Shown here in pieces: positions 6,693 through 14,173 of a stretch of DNA of 14,331 nt; positions within the stretch are counted from its first letter, which is position 1; each line of letters begins with the position of its first letter. The notes beneath the pieces were generated by a model. The model was not told where the DNA came from and made no database searches. It saw only the letters and a program-made list of their open reading frames with translations. The DNA is from Flavobacteriales bacterium UBA6969. GTDB taxonomy: Bacteria > Bacteroidota > Bacteroidia > Flavobacteriales_D > Sanyastnellaceae. Position numbers and translations under genes: made by a program. The DNA lies in NCBI GenBank assembly GCA_002448555.1, contig DJYV01000050.1, positions 1 to 14,331 of the forward strand, read 5' to 3'.

Positions 6693-7418
6693 ATGAACGA
6701 ATTTGAATCGCCTCGAATTTTTGACGACGCACTCATTCAAGACGAGTCCGTGGTCTCGCGTTTTATCGCCAATGTATTCAGCTGGATGGTCGCCGGGTTG
6801 GTGGTCACGGCAACTGCGGCCTACTACACGGTAGAATCCGGCTTCATTATGCAGCTCTTCAACACCGAGACGGGTGCCATGAGCGGCCTCGGATGGGTAG
6901 TGATGCTCGCTCCGTTGGGCTTCATCCTCGCCATGAACATGGGATTCCAGCGGTGGTCCAGTACCGGACTGACCTTGCTGTTTGTTGCCTTCAGCGCCGT
7001 CATGGGCATCTCGCTGAGCAGCATTTTCCTGGTGTATGCCATGTCCAGCATTGCGCAGGTGTTCATGATCACCGCCGCTACGTTTGCGGTGATGGCCATC
7101 CTCGGCTACACCACGCAAACCGATTTGACCCGCTTCGGTAGCTTGTTGATGATGGCCCTCATCGGCATCATCATCGCCAGCTTTGTGAATTGGTTCATAG
7201 GCTCGCCTTCGTTGGATTACATCATTAGCGTGGGCGGGGTGTTGATTTTCACTGGCCTCATCGCCTATGATACCCAAAAACTCAAGCGCATCGCAGCCGG
7301 CATCGAATACGGATCAGAAACCGGTTCCAAGCTGGCCATCCTCGGTGCGACAAGCCTGTACTTGGATTTCGTCAACCTTTTCTTGTTTTTGCTGCGGCTT
7401 CTCGGTCGCCGCGATTGA
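6693..7418 (+). CDS. Bax inhibitor-1/YccA-family integral membrane protein
   Basis: Inner-membrane protein of 241 residues with about seven membrane segments starting near residue 28. Family signatures are the soluble N-terminus rich in acids, the TM6 end TGLIAYDTQKLKRI (D193) and the last helix LYLDFVNLFLFLLRLLGRRD (D225). The two aspartates probably correspond to the pH-sensing pair of the bacterial calcium-leak homologue YetJ, so a proton-controlled calcium leak is a reasonable inference. Bacterial members are otherwise poorly defined; the E. coli relative YccA modulates the FtsH protease. The gene stands alone after folE2 with a 77-base gap and ends at a strong two-way terminator. Confidence 0.93.
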   Translation: MNEFESPRIFDDALIQDESVVSRFIANVFSWMVAGLVVTATAAYYTVESGFIMQLFNTETGAMSGLGWVVMLAPLGFILAMNMGFQRWSSTGLTLLFVAFSAVMGISLSSIFLVYAMSSIAQVFMITAATFAVMAILGYTTQTDLTRFGSLLMMALIGIIIASFVNWFIGSPSLDYIISVGGVLIFTGLIAYDTQKLKRIAAGIEYGSETGSKLAILGATSLYLDFVNLFLFLLRLLGRRD

Positions 7419-7435
7419 TGCGCCAAGCACAAACG

Positions 7436-7464
7436 AAAAAGGCCCGCTCGATGCGGGCCTTTTT
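7436..7464. terminator. Bidirectional intrinsic terminator
   Basis: A perfect 12-bp stem (7436-7447 with 7453-7464) closes a 5-base loop. The GC core GGCCCGC/GCGGGCC is flanked by five A on the left and five T on the right. It lies 17 bases after the Bax-inhibitor-1 stop and 17 bases after the deiminase stop on the other strand, so it serves both convergent genes. Confidence 0.92.
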
Positions 7465-7481
7465 GTTGAATGAAAGTGGGA

Positions 7482-9284
7482 TCACTTGATCATCAAGTGC
7501 TGGGACCATTGCTCGCCTTCGTCGGTCTGAAAGACGATGAGGTACGGCCCTGCAGCCAGTCGGTTGGCGCGCAAGAAGTAGTTCGAGCGGCCAGCCGGGA
7601 AGTGCCCTTGGTGGAGCACGTCGACCTGCGCTCCGAGTGCATTGTACACCACAAGGCTGCCTGAAGTGCCGCTGCGTAATTCCGTGGGGATGCTGGTGAT
7701 GGCAGAAGCGGGGTTGGGGTAGGCCGCTGCCATTGGCGAAGCGTTCCACTCACCGATGCCCACAGTCGGATCGATGACCTCAAAACTCCACCAGCCGTCC
7801 GGCGCCGGCATAGGACGGACGCCCACTTTTCCCGAGGTGGCCTCGCCCTCGATGTAGTAGAAGAGCGTTGTGCTTTGCGGGTGGGCGGGGATGGCTGCCG
7901 CCCAATTGCCAGCGTCATCCGTGGCGCTCATGCTCACAGACGTCCAATCGCTGGCCGGGTCGGTTGCCCAGTGGAGAGTCGCCGTTTCGATGCCACTGCG
8001 GTGGCTCAGGTATGCGTCCACCGCGTAGTCGTTTTGGTCATCTTCTGTGTCTGGCAATGGCAGGTGGCTGATCATGAGCGGGTCTTCTACGCCCACGCTG
8101 TGCGTGATGCAGTGAATCGCGCCGCTCAGGGAAATGATGGCAGAACCGTTGTTGTCGCAATCGATGCCGACCACTTCATAGCCCGGCAAAGCTTCCTCGT
8201 AGATGCGAATAGCCGTCGTGTCATATTCTGTGTAGTACGTCGGGAGAAGAATCGTGTTGTTGACGAACACGGAATTGGTGTAAGTCAAGTACCAGCCGTC
8301 TTGGTCGGGGTAGCCCCAGCCTTGCTCAGGCGGACTTGGGATGCGGATGACATCAAATGGCGTTCCCCACTTGGTGGTGTAGTTGGCCAGTACGTAATCG
8401 ATGTTCGCATTGATTTGCGGGCCGTCCGCAACGCCCATTGGGTACTCCGCCACGAGGAGGGTGCTCTCGTCGAGCAGTTTCATGTGCATATCAATGTGGT
8501 GAATGCCATCGTAGGGCAGCACCGGCATTTTGATGTAGGTATCCACGCCGTGAAAGTCCTCGATGATTTGGTCAATCTCGGCCTCGCTATGGTCCGGGAA
8601 ATCCGTCCACCACGAACTTCCTCCATCATTTTCTTCAAGGATGAGCTCAGAGGCAAAAGCAGTTCCGAATCCATCCGACATCCAATTGCCGCCGGTGTTC
8701 ATCAGGTCGGTTGGTTCGGCAGTCGTGGTGTACACGTCGAGCCCCATGTGGTCTCCGAGCACGTCGGGAATCACATCGTCATCGGGCCGTGGACGGTTGT
8801 ACATCCAATCGACCAAGACCCGGTCGTCGTTCCAGCTGCCGTACACCGTATTGGCACCGTAGTCACGGATCCAGATGCTGTTGTATTCGGCGGAGACGAT
8901 ATCGACATTTTCCAAGTCGAGCGCTCCTCCACACGTGGAGCTGGTCAGGTAGTTCTCGACTTCGTTGACGTTATCGGCGAAGATGATTACGGTGCATTCC
9001 TCTTTCGATGCGGCGACGATTTGCTTTTGAATGCAGGGAAACGACGTCCACGAAATGGTCAAGGCTTCGATCTCTTCCCATTCCGCCGCAGTGCGCAACG
9101 AATCAAATGGGGGCGGGGTCTCGATCCCGCGCGATGCGATGGGCTCGAAGCCGATGCGTTCGACGTGGTCGCGCTCGGCTTTGGTGATGGCGTGGGGCCA
9201 CGTGATGTGTTGGGCCTGAAGGACGGTGCACGCGGTCAGGAAGACCACGGTCAAGACCAAGGCGGGGTTGAATGAGCGGTTCAT
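7482..9284 (-). CDS. Secreted peptidylarginine/agmatine deiminase-family protein with T9SS sorting domain
   Basis: Guanidino-group hydrolase of the Porphyromonas-type PAD family (Pfam PAD_porph), 600 residues from ATG 9284. A signal peptide (residues 1 to about 25) is followed by the catalytic domain (about 65-400), an Ig-like beta region (about 410-515) and a type IX secretion C-terminal domain (about 519-600, beginning AYPNPAS and ending QHLMIK). Candidate active-site residues are D141 (WIRDYG), H263 and D265 (HHIDMH), N337 (YTNSVF) and C392 (AIHCITH). NRPRP puts R164 and R166 where P. gingivalis PPAD has the arginines that bind a substrate's C-terminal carboxylate. Export to the cell surface is expected. 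The signal also contains LTAC, a possible lipobox, but VLQAQ suits signal peptidase I better. The substrate could be peptidyl-arginine or a small guanidine compound. Confidence 0.9.
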   Translation of the reverse strand: MNRSFNPALVLTVVFLTACTVLQAQHITWPHAITKAERDHVERIGFEPIASRGIETPPPFDSLRTAAEWEEIEALTISWTSFPCIQKQIVAASKEECTVIIFADNVNEVENYLTSSTCGGALDLENVDIVSAEYNSIWIRDYGANTVYGSWNDDRVLVDWMYNRPRPDDDVIPDVLGDHMGLDVYTTTAEPTDLMNTGGNWMSDGFGTAFASELILEENDGGSSWWTDFPDHSEAEIDQIIEDFHGVDTYIKMPVLPYDGIHHIDMHMKLLDESTLLVAEYPMGVADGPQINANIDYVLANYTTKWGTPFDVIRIPSPPEQGWGYPDQDGWYLTYTNSVFVNNTILLPTYYTEYDTTAIRIYEEALPGYEVVGIDCDNNGSAIISLSGAIHCITHSVGVEDPLMISHLPLPDTEDDQNDYAVDAYLSHRSGIETATLHWATDPASDWTSVSMSATDDAGNWAAAIPAHPQSTTLFYYIEGEATSGKVGVRPMPAPDGWWSFEVIDPTVGIGEWNASPMAAAYPNPASAITSIPTELRSGTSGSLVVYNALGAQVDVLHQGHFPAGRSNYFLRANRLAAGPYLIVFQTDEGEQWSQHLMIK

Positions 9285-9298
9285 GCTTGCAGTTTGGT

Positions 9299-9327
9299 CA
9301 AAAATACGGCGTCCGCGGTCAGTCCAA
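9299..9327 (-). promoter_or_regulatory. Promoter of the secreted deiminase gene
   Basis: On the minus strand TTG (9325-9327), an 18-base spacer, then TATTTTTG (9299-9306), a perfect TAnnTTTG. The -7 element is 14 bases before the ATG at 9284. The -33 part overlaps the end of the upstream hydrolase gene. Confidence 0.5.
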
Positions 9328-9951
9328 CAACCGCTGGAGCAACTCCGTATCGATGGCGTGCCCTCCTTGGAAAGAATGGGCCGTGAATGGCACGGCATTC
9401 GCATCCAACACCGAGGCCGTTGTTTTCAGCAGAGAATCGTCGAAGAAGGCGTCTTCCGTCCCCAAGGCGACATCAACGCGCATCGCCTTCATGGGTTCGG
9501 TGCCCGATTCCCACGGGTAATCAGGCGGGAAAACGCCCGACCACAAGATGAGTCGGCTGAAGGCGGTCTGGCCCATGGCGACCCAGCGCGACGCCGTTGC
9601 CACGCCTTGGGAAAATCCAAGCAACACCGGGCGCCGTTTGTTCAACCCCAGTTCAGCCGAAAGGGCGTCGAGGTACCGCACATAATCCACGATATCGTCT
9701 TCCCGTGCTTCTTTGGTCATCCACGAGGCCCCGACACGGCCATGCGCGCCTTCGAGGTAATACCGGTGCAGTCCCTCCGGCGCGACGATGGCCCACCCGG
9801 CATCTGCCAGGGGTTGTAAGCGCCGCATGAAAAACTCCGGTAACTGGCCGTATCCGTGCAGGGCAATCAGCACGCCTTTGGCCTCGGCGATGGCGGGGCC
9901 AGCGGTGAAGTACCGGGCTGTCTTGGTGACGGAAAATGAATGGTACGGCAT
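9319..9951 (-). CDS. Alpha/beta-hydrolase, phospholipase/carboxylesterase-like
   Basis: Cytoplasmic serine hydrolase of 210 residues with no signal peptide. Fold landmarks are LHGYGQ near residue 31 (oxyanion region), the nucleophile elbow GFSQG with S114, an acidic residue D167 in LGTEDAFF and H198 in GGHAID. The arrangement resembles the small carboxylesterase/phospholipase family (COG0400 type). The natural substrate is unknown. The chosen start (ATG 9951) shares one base with the lipoprotein stop (TGATG), so it is the third gene of the helicase operon. The frame is open upstream to 10134, but that part lies inside the lipoprotein gene in another frame. Confidence 0.88.
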   Translation of the reverse strand: MPYHSFSVTKTARYFTAGPAIAEAKGVLIALHGYGQLPEFFMRRLQPLADAGWAIVAPEGLHRYYLEGAHGRVGASWMTKEAREDDIVDYVRYLDALSAELGLNKRRPVLLGFSQGVATASRWVAMGQTAFSRLILWSGVFPPDYPWESGTEPMKAMRVDVALGTEDAFFDDSLLKTTASVLDANAVPFTAHSFQGGHAIDTELLQRLLD

Positions 9952-10628
9952 CAGTAAGCAATGAGTAGTTCGGTGAGTTCCCCTCGGGGCACCCAGAGGC
10001 TGTCGAGGTGCTCGGTGAGTTCTCCGTTGCGGGTGACGTGGTACCGGAACGGCAGGTAGCGGTCGGCTTCCACATCGCATGTCCGTTCGACGTCGACCTC
10101 CGTTCCCATGTGGGTTTCCCACGCGTTGGAGCACGTCAGGTAGTCGCTGGGCGGGTTCAACGTCCGGAACTGGACTTTGTCTGATTCATCGAGCGGGTAG
10201 GCGTTAACTATTCGAATGTGCACTGTGCCGCGGGGCGTCGCCTCTGTCGTGTGTTCGACTTCGGAAGATGTCAGGAAGGCGTCCGGTTGGATGAAGTCGG
10301 AGCGGGGAAACCAATCGGCTGAGACCAGGTTGAGCTTGTAATCCAACGCGTTGACCCGGTTGAAAAAGAAATGGGCCGTACCGTCCGCATCGGAAGTGGC
10401 GGCCCCTACGGGCTGGTAGTTCCCGTTGAGCACGCCGTTCTCGAGCACGCGCCGTTCCAACTCGAGGTCGATGTCCGATGCGGGGTTGCCGGTGTCGGCG
10501 CGAAGGACCGTGACGTGGAGCGCGAGGTTGTTGTCCGGCTCCGGCCGGCAGCCGCTGCTCGCCATGCTTGCTGCGATGACCAGCGTTAAGACCCCGACTC
10601 GCCACGGGGTGTGCAGTGCGTGCTTCAC
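9951..10628 (-). CDS. Predicted lipoprotein, function unknown
   Basis: 225 residues with no family I can name. A basic N-terminus and hydrophobic stretch (about residues 9-22) lead to SSGC with C27 as the likely lipidated cysteine. Serine at -3 makes this a non-ideal lipobox. The rest looks all-beta: residues 34-100 (VTVLRADTGNPASDIDLELE to DADGTAHFFFNRV) read like a transthyretin- or carboxypeptidase-regulatory-like Ig fold. A second part holds two cysteines (CSNAW and RTCDVE) that could form a disulphide in the periplasm. The start is GTG, overlapping the helicase stop by four bases (GTGA). The link to a helicase is probably only transcriptional. Confidence 0.8.
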   Translation of the reverse strand: MKHALHTPWRVGVLTLVIAASMASSGCRPEPDNNLALHVTVLRADTGNPASDIDLELERRVLENGVLNGNYQPVGAATSDADGTAHFFFNRVNALDYKLNLVSADWFPRSDFIQPDAFLTSSEVEHTTEATPRGTVHIRIVNAYPLDESDKVQFRTLNPPSDYLTCSNAWETHMGTEVDVERTCDVEADRYLPFRYHVTRNGELTEHLDSLWVPRGELTELLIAY

Positions 10629-13012
10629 GAATCCGTTATTTCGAGTTTGGCGAACTTCAAGAGCAGTTGCTTCTGTCCCGCCTTGGGGAAGAAGACCGTG
10701 GCCTTTTCATTTGGGCTGGCGCCCTCGACCCGGAGCACCTTGCCCTTGCCGAACTTTTCGTGCCATACGTTCACGCCTTCAGCAATGCCCTCGACGGGTC
10801 CGGTGCTCGACGCGGCGGTTGCGGATTCGCTGGACTCGACACGTGCCATGCGCTTGCCTGAGCTGGAGACGGGTGATTGAGCCGGTTTCTTTTTGAACGG
10901 ACGCGCCGGTGGCGTGCCGGTGGCTTTCTTTTTCGAAGCCATCCGGTCAAATGCAGCGCCGGGATTGCCGCTGCCCATGGACTGCCAATTCTTGCGCTGC
11001 GCCTCGAAGCTGGCCCCACCCGCGAACGGCGTGGGTTTGGCTTGCTGCGCCGAAGGCATGATGAGGCAATCGCTGTTGATCTCTTCAATGAAGCGGCTGG
11101 GCTCCGCTTGGATGAGTTGTCCCCATTTGTAGCGGGTCAAGGCGTAACTGAGCGCGCAGGTGCGTTTCGCTCGGGTGAGGGCTACGTAAAATAGCCGGCG
11201 TTCCTCCTCGAGGTCCGCCCGGGATTGCAGGGCCATGGATGAAGGGAATAACTCCTCTTCCAGGCCCACGATGAAGACGTTTTCAAACTCTAATCCTTTG
11301 GCTGCATGGATCGTCATCATGCTGACCTTGTTCTCGTCGCCGTCGTCCTGATCTGCATCGGTTAACAGGGCAACGTCCAGCAAGAAGTCACCCAATGATG
11401 CAAAGGCATCCGGGTCGGTTTCCTTCGCCTGCTCGACGAAAGATTTCATCCCGTTCAGCAATTCCTGAACGTTGTCGTAGCGGGCAACGCCTTCGGGGGT
11501 TTTGTCCTGGTAGAGCCTGTGCACCAGCCCGGTGTGCTTGGCGATGTGCATGCCGAGGTCGTGGGCGTCCTTGGTGTCCAATTCTGCCGCGAAACCGCGC
11601 ATCATTTGCACGAAGTCTTGGACCTTCCGCAGGCTCGCTCCTTTGACTGTGGTGGGCGGTGCCAAGTCATCGGTCACGAGGTCCCAAATGCTGACGTCGC
11701 GTTCGGTTGATTCCACGAGGAGCCGATCCATGGTGGTTTTGCCGATGCCGCGGGTGGGGTAGTTGATGATGCGCTTGAGCGCCTCGTCGTCTCGGGGGTT
11801 GGCCGTGAGCCGGAAGTAGGCGATCAGATCCTTGATCTCCTTGCGCTGGTAAAACGACAGGCCTCCGTAGATGCGGTAGGGCACGTTGAGTTTGCGCAAG
11901 CTTTCCTCAAACGAACGCGATTGGGCGTTTGTCCGGTAGAGGATGGCGATGTCTTTCCAATGCTGTTGGCGTTGGTTGTGCAGGTCGAAAATCTGCGTGG
12001 CGGCCCAGCGGCCCTCCTCGTTGTCGCTGTAGCAGCGGTGCACGGCAATGCGCTCCCCTTCACCGTTCGCTGTCCACACGACCTTTTCGATCTGATCTTT
12101 GTTGTTGGCGATGACGCTGTTGGCGGCATCCACGATGTACTTCGTTGACCGGTAGTTTTGCTCGAGTTTGTACAAAACAAAATCCGGGTAGTCCTGCTTG
12201 AAGTTGAGGATGTTCTGGATGTTGGCGCCTCGGAAACCGTAAATCGACTGGGCGTCGTCACCGACCACACAGAGGTTTTCACGCAAGGCCGCGAGTTGCT
12301 TGATGATGAGGTACTGGGCGAAGTTGGTGTCTTGGTACTCGTCCACCAAGATGTACGAGAACTTGTGCTGGTACTTCAGAAGCAGATCGGGGAAATCCCG
12401 CAGCAACACGTTCATCTTGAACAGGAGGTCGTCGAAGTCCATGGCTTGCGCCCTAAAACACCGATTCTCATAAGCGCGGTAAATCTCCGCGATGCGCGGC
12501 CGGCCGGCTTGGTGGTCTTCGGACATGATCTCCGCATGGTCGGCGTACCCGCGGGCGTCGATGAGGTTGTTTTTGGCGTTGCTGATCCGAGCTTGGACGC
12601 TGGCGGGCTTGTAGACCTTGTCGTCCATGCCCAGCCCTTTGATGATGTCTTTGATGAGCGCCCGGCTGTCCTGCGTGTCGTAGATGGTGAAGTTGCGGGG
12701 GTAGTTGATCCGCTCGCACTCCATGCGTAGGATGCGGGCAAAAATGCTGTGGAACGTCCCCATCCAAATGTTTCGGGCCTCGCCTTCACCAATGACCTTC
12801 CCGATGCGCTCCTTCATTTCGCGGGCGGCCTTGTTGGTGAACGTCAACGACAGAATTGAAAACGGGTCTACCCCGTGTTGGATGAGGTTCGCGATGCGGT
12901 ACGTGAGCACTCGGGTCTTTCCCGAACCCGCGCCGGCGATGACCATCATGGGGCCTTCTTGATGCCGGGCGGCTGCCTGCTGTGCCTCGTTCAATTCGTT
13001 CAAAAAATCCAC
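10625..13012 (-). CDS. uvrD: UvrD/PcrA-type superfamily 1 DNA helicase
   Basis: ATP-dependent 3'-5' helicase for repair and for clearing replication or transcription conflicts, 795 residues from the GTG start. Motifs in order: Walker A AGAGSGKT (residues 26-33), TFTNKAAREM, DEYQD (224-228), VVGDDAQSIYGFRGA (249-263), LEQNYRST (283-290), MTIHAAKGLEFENVF and RRLFYVALTRAK. A disordered Lys/Pro/Ser linker precedes a C-terminal Tudor-like domain (VWHEKFGKGKVLRVEG to the end), which in PcrA/UvrD contacts RNA polymerase. I chose GTG 13012 (VDFLNELNEAQ) because homologues begin at this point and a -7 element lies four bases upstream. TTG 13054 would add 14 residues. It is the first gene of the three-gene overlapping operon. 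Confidence 0.95.
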   Translation of the reverse strand: MDFLNELNEAQQAAARHQEGPMMVIAGAGSGKTRVLTYRIANLIQHGVDPFSILSLTFTNKAAREMKERIGKVIGEGEARNIWMGTFHSIFARILRMECERINYPRNFTIYDTQDSRALIKDIIKGLGMDDKVYKPASVQARISNAKNNLIDARGYADHAEIMSEDHQAGRPRIAEIYRAYENRCFRAQAMDFDDLLFKMNVLLRDFPDLLLKYQHKFSYILVDEYQDTNFAQYLIIKQLAALRENLCVVGDDAQSIYGFRGANIQNILNFKQDYPDFVLYKLEQNYRSTKYIVDAANSVIANNKDQIEKVVWTANGEGERIAVHRCYSDNEEGRWAATQIFDLHNQRQQHWKDIAILYRTNAQSRSFEESLRKLNVPYRIYGGLSFYQRKEIKDLIAYFRLTANPRDDEALKRIINYPTRGIGKTTMDRLLVESTERDVSIWDLVTDDLAPPTTVKGASLRKVQDFVQMMRGFAAELDTKDAHDLGMHIAKHTGLVHRLYQDKTPEGVARYDNVQELLNGMKSFVEQAKETDPDAFASLGDFLLDVALLTDADQDDGDENKVSMMTIHAAKGLEFENVFIVGLEEELFPSSMALQSRADLEEERRLFYVALTRAKRTCALSYALTRYKWGQLIQAEPSRFIEEINSDCLIMPSAQQAKPTPFAGGASFEAQRKNWQSMGSGNPGAAFDRMASKKKATGTPPARPFKKKPAQSPVSSSGKRMARVESSESATAASSTGPVEGIAEGVNVWHEKFGKGKVLRVEGASPNEKATVFFPKAGQKQLLLKFAKLEITDS

Positions 13013-13016
13013 ACCT

Positions 13017-13024
13017 CGAAGGTA
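13017..13024 (-). promoter_or_regulatory. Possible -7 element for the helicase operon
   Basis: On the minus strand TACCTTCG, one mismatch to TAnnTTTG, lies four bases before GTG 13012, the same layout as hldD. No TTTG is seen at the -33 position. Confidence 0.3.
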
Positions 13025-13201
13025 AGAAGGGGGGTAAATAAAGCGATGATTCAACCGACCTCTTCGCCAACTTGTTTAAAAGTCGTCTTTTTCAAGGGCA
13101 GGAAGCTGCCAGTTGGAATGGAGAAAAGCCTTGAATTCCAAGGTGTTTTTGAAAGAGTCGTTTCGAATACGGGAAATGCTTGAAAAAAGGCGGCTTCAGC
13201 T
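13025..13201. other. Divergent intergenic region between the helicase and str operons
   Basis: No convincing gene. The plus strand holds short stems: CCAAC (13067-13071) with GTTGG (13112-13116) around GGCAG (13097-13101)/CTGCC (13106-13110), then CCTTG (13129-13133)/CAAGG (13139-13143) followed by TGTTTTT. These could be a small structured RNA or chance. The longest short frame here (from ATG 13119) encodes only 21 residues. Confidence 0.4.
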
Positions 13202-13232
13202 ATTGCTTTTAAAAGATAATCTGCTACTTTTG
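13202..13232 (+). promoter_or_regulatory. Promoter of the str operon (rpsL-rpsG-fusA)
   Basis: ATTG (13202-13205), a 19-base spacer, then TACTTTTG (13225-13232), an exact match to TAnnTTTG. Transcription should begin near 13237, giving a leader of about 55 nt. The first bases of the leader hold CCCC (13236-13239) and GGGG (13248-13251), which can pair. Confidence 0.7.
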
Positions 13233-13291
13233 CACCCCCTTTAATTTGGGGAAAAAGTTTTTGTACACACGTAATCTGATAGATAGGTCGA

Positions 13292-13672
13292 ATGCCAACC
13301 ATCCAGCAGCTCATCCGAAAAGGGCGCATCACTAAGACCCAAGCGAGCAAATCTGCCGCTTTGGATTCTTGCCCACAACGCCGCGGCGTTTGTGTGCGCG
13401 TCTACACTACTACACCTAAAAAGCCGAACTCGGCCATGCGTAAAGTTGCGCGTGTTCGATTGACCAACGGCAACGAGGTCAATGCCTACATCGGCGGTGA
13501 GGGACACAACCTTCAAGAGCACAGCATTGTGTTGGTGCGTGGAGGTCGTGTAAAAGATTTGCCAGGTGTACGTTACCACATCGTTCGTGGTGCATTGGAT
13601 ACTGCAGGTGTTGAGGGACGTACCCAGCGTCGATCTAAATATGGAACCAAGCGGCCGAAAGCCAAGAGCTAA
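13292..13672 (+). CDS. rpsL: 30S ribosomal protein S12
   Basis: Decoding-centre protein of the small subunit, 126 residues, full length. TTPKKPNSAMRKVARVRL and RGGRVKDLPGVRYH are the two conserved loops around the A site. The lysines that mutate to streptomycin resistance are intact (K43 and K88 counting Met; K42 and K87 in E. coli numbering), so the protein is the sensitive form. D89 is the residue methylthiolated by RimO in other bacteria. ATG start, no Shine-Dalgarno. First gene of the str operon, six bases before rpsG. Confidence 0.98.
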   Translation: MPTIQQLIRKGRITKTQASKSAALDSCPQRRGVCVRVYTTTPKKPNSAMRKVARVRLTNGNEVNAYIGGEGHNLQEHSIVLVRGGRVKDLPGVRYHIVRGALDTAGVEGRTQRRSKYGTKRPKAKS

Positions 13673-13678
13673 TTTGTC

Positions 13679-14146
13679 ATGAGAAGGAGAATACCCAAAA
13701 AGCATTTGATCCTGCCGGACCCTCGATTCGACAGTGTCCTCGTAACGAGCTTCGTGAACAACTTGATGTTGGACGGAAAGAAGAGCGTTGCATTCGATAT
13801 CTTCTACAAGGCCATGGACAAGGTGCAAGAGCGCACCGATGAGAACGGCCTCGAGGTCTTCCAGCGTGCTTTGGACAATGTAACTCCAGCGGTGGAGGTG
13901 CGCAGCCGACGTGTGGGCGGTGCTACTTTCCAAATCCCGCAACCCATTCGCGATTCGCGAAAGCAGAGCCTGGCCATGAAGTGGTTAATCAGTTTTGCAC
14001 GCAAGCGAAACGAAAAGTCCATGGCCGATCGCTTGGCGTCAGAGGTCATGGCCGCAGCCAAAGAAGAAGGTGCAACTTTCAAGAAGAAAGAAGACACGCA
14101 TCGCATGGCTGAGGCGAACAAAGCATTCTCTCACTTCCGTTTCTGA
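13679..14146 (+). CDS. rpsG: 30S ribosomal protein S7
   Basis: Primary binder of the 16S 3' major domain and nucleator of the 30S head, 155 residues. The start MRRRIPKKH, LPDPRFDSVLVTSFVNNLM, the RSRRVGGATFQIP beta-hairpin and the ending AFSHFRF are family hallmarks. The gap from rpsL is only six bases, so the E. coli-type S7 translational operator between these two genes cannot exist here in that form. The gene ends with adjacent in-frame stops TGA TAA and is 27 bases before fusA. Confidence 0.98.
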   Translation: MRRRIPKKHLILPDPRFDSVLVTSFVNNLMLDGKKSVAFDIFYKAMDKVQERTDENGLEVFQRALDNVTPAVEVRSRRVGGATFQIPQPIRDSRKQSLAMKWLISFARKRNEKSMADRLASEVMAAAKEEGATFKKKEDTHRMAEANKAFSHFRF

Positions 14147-14173
14147 TAACCGCATTGAATACGCCTTACAATC

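Noticed and set aside
7875..9275. 466-codon open frame opposite the secreted deiminase gene
   Set aside because: Antisense shadow of a clear gene; His/Val/Arg-rich translation with no recognisable motifs.
13013..13054. N-terminal extension of the helicase from TTG 13054
   Set aside because: The extra 14 residues precede the conserved family start and include the likely -7 element.
13241..13942. 233-codon minus-strand frame across rpsL and rpsG
   Set aside because: It covers the str promoter, leader and two ribosomal protein genes in antisense; a by-product of constrained codons.
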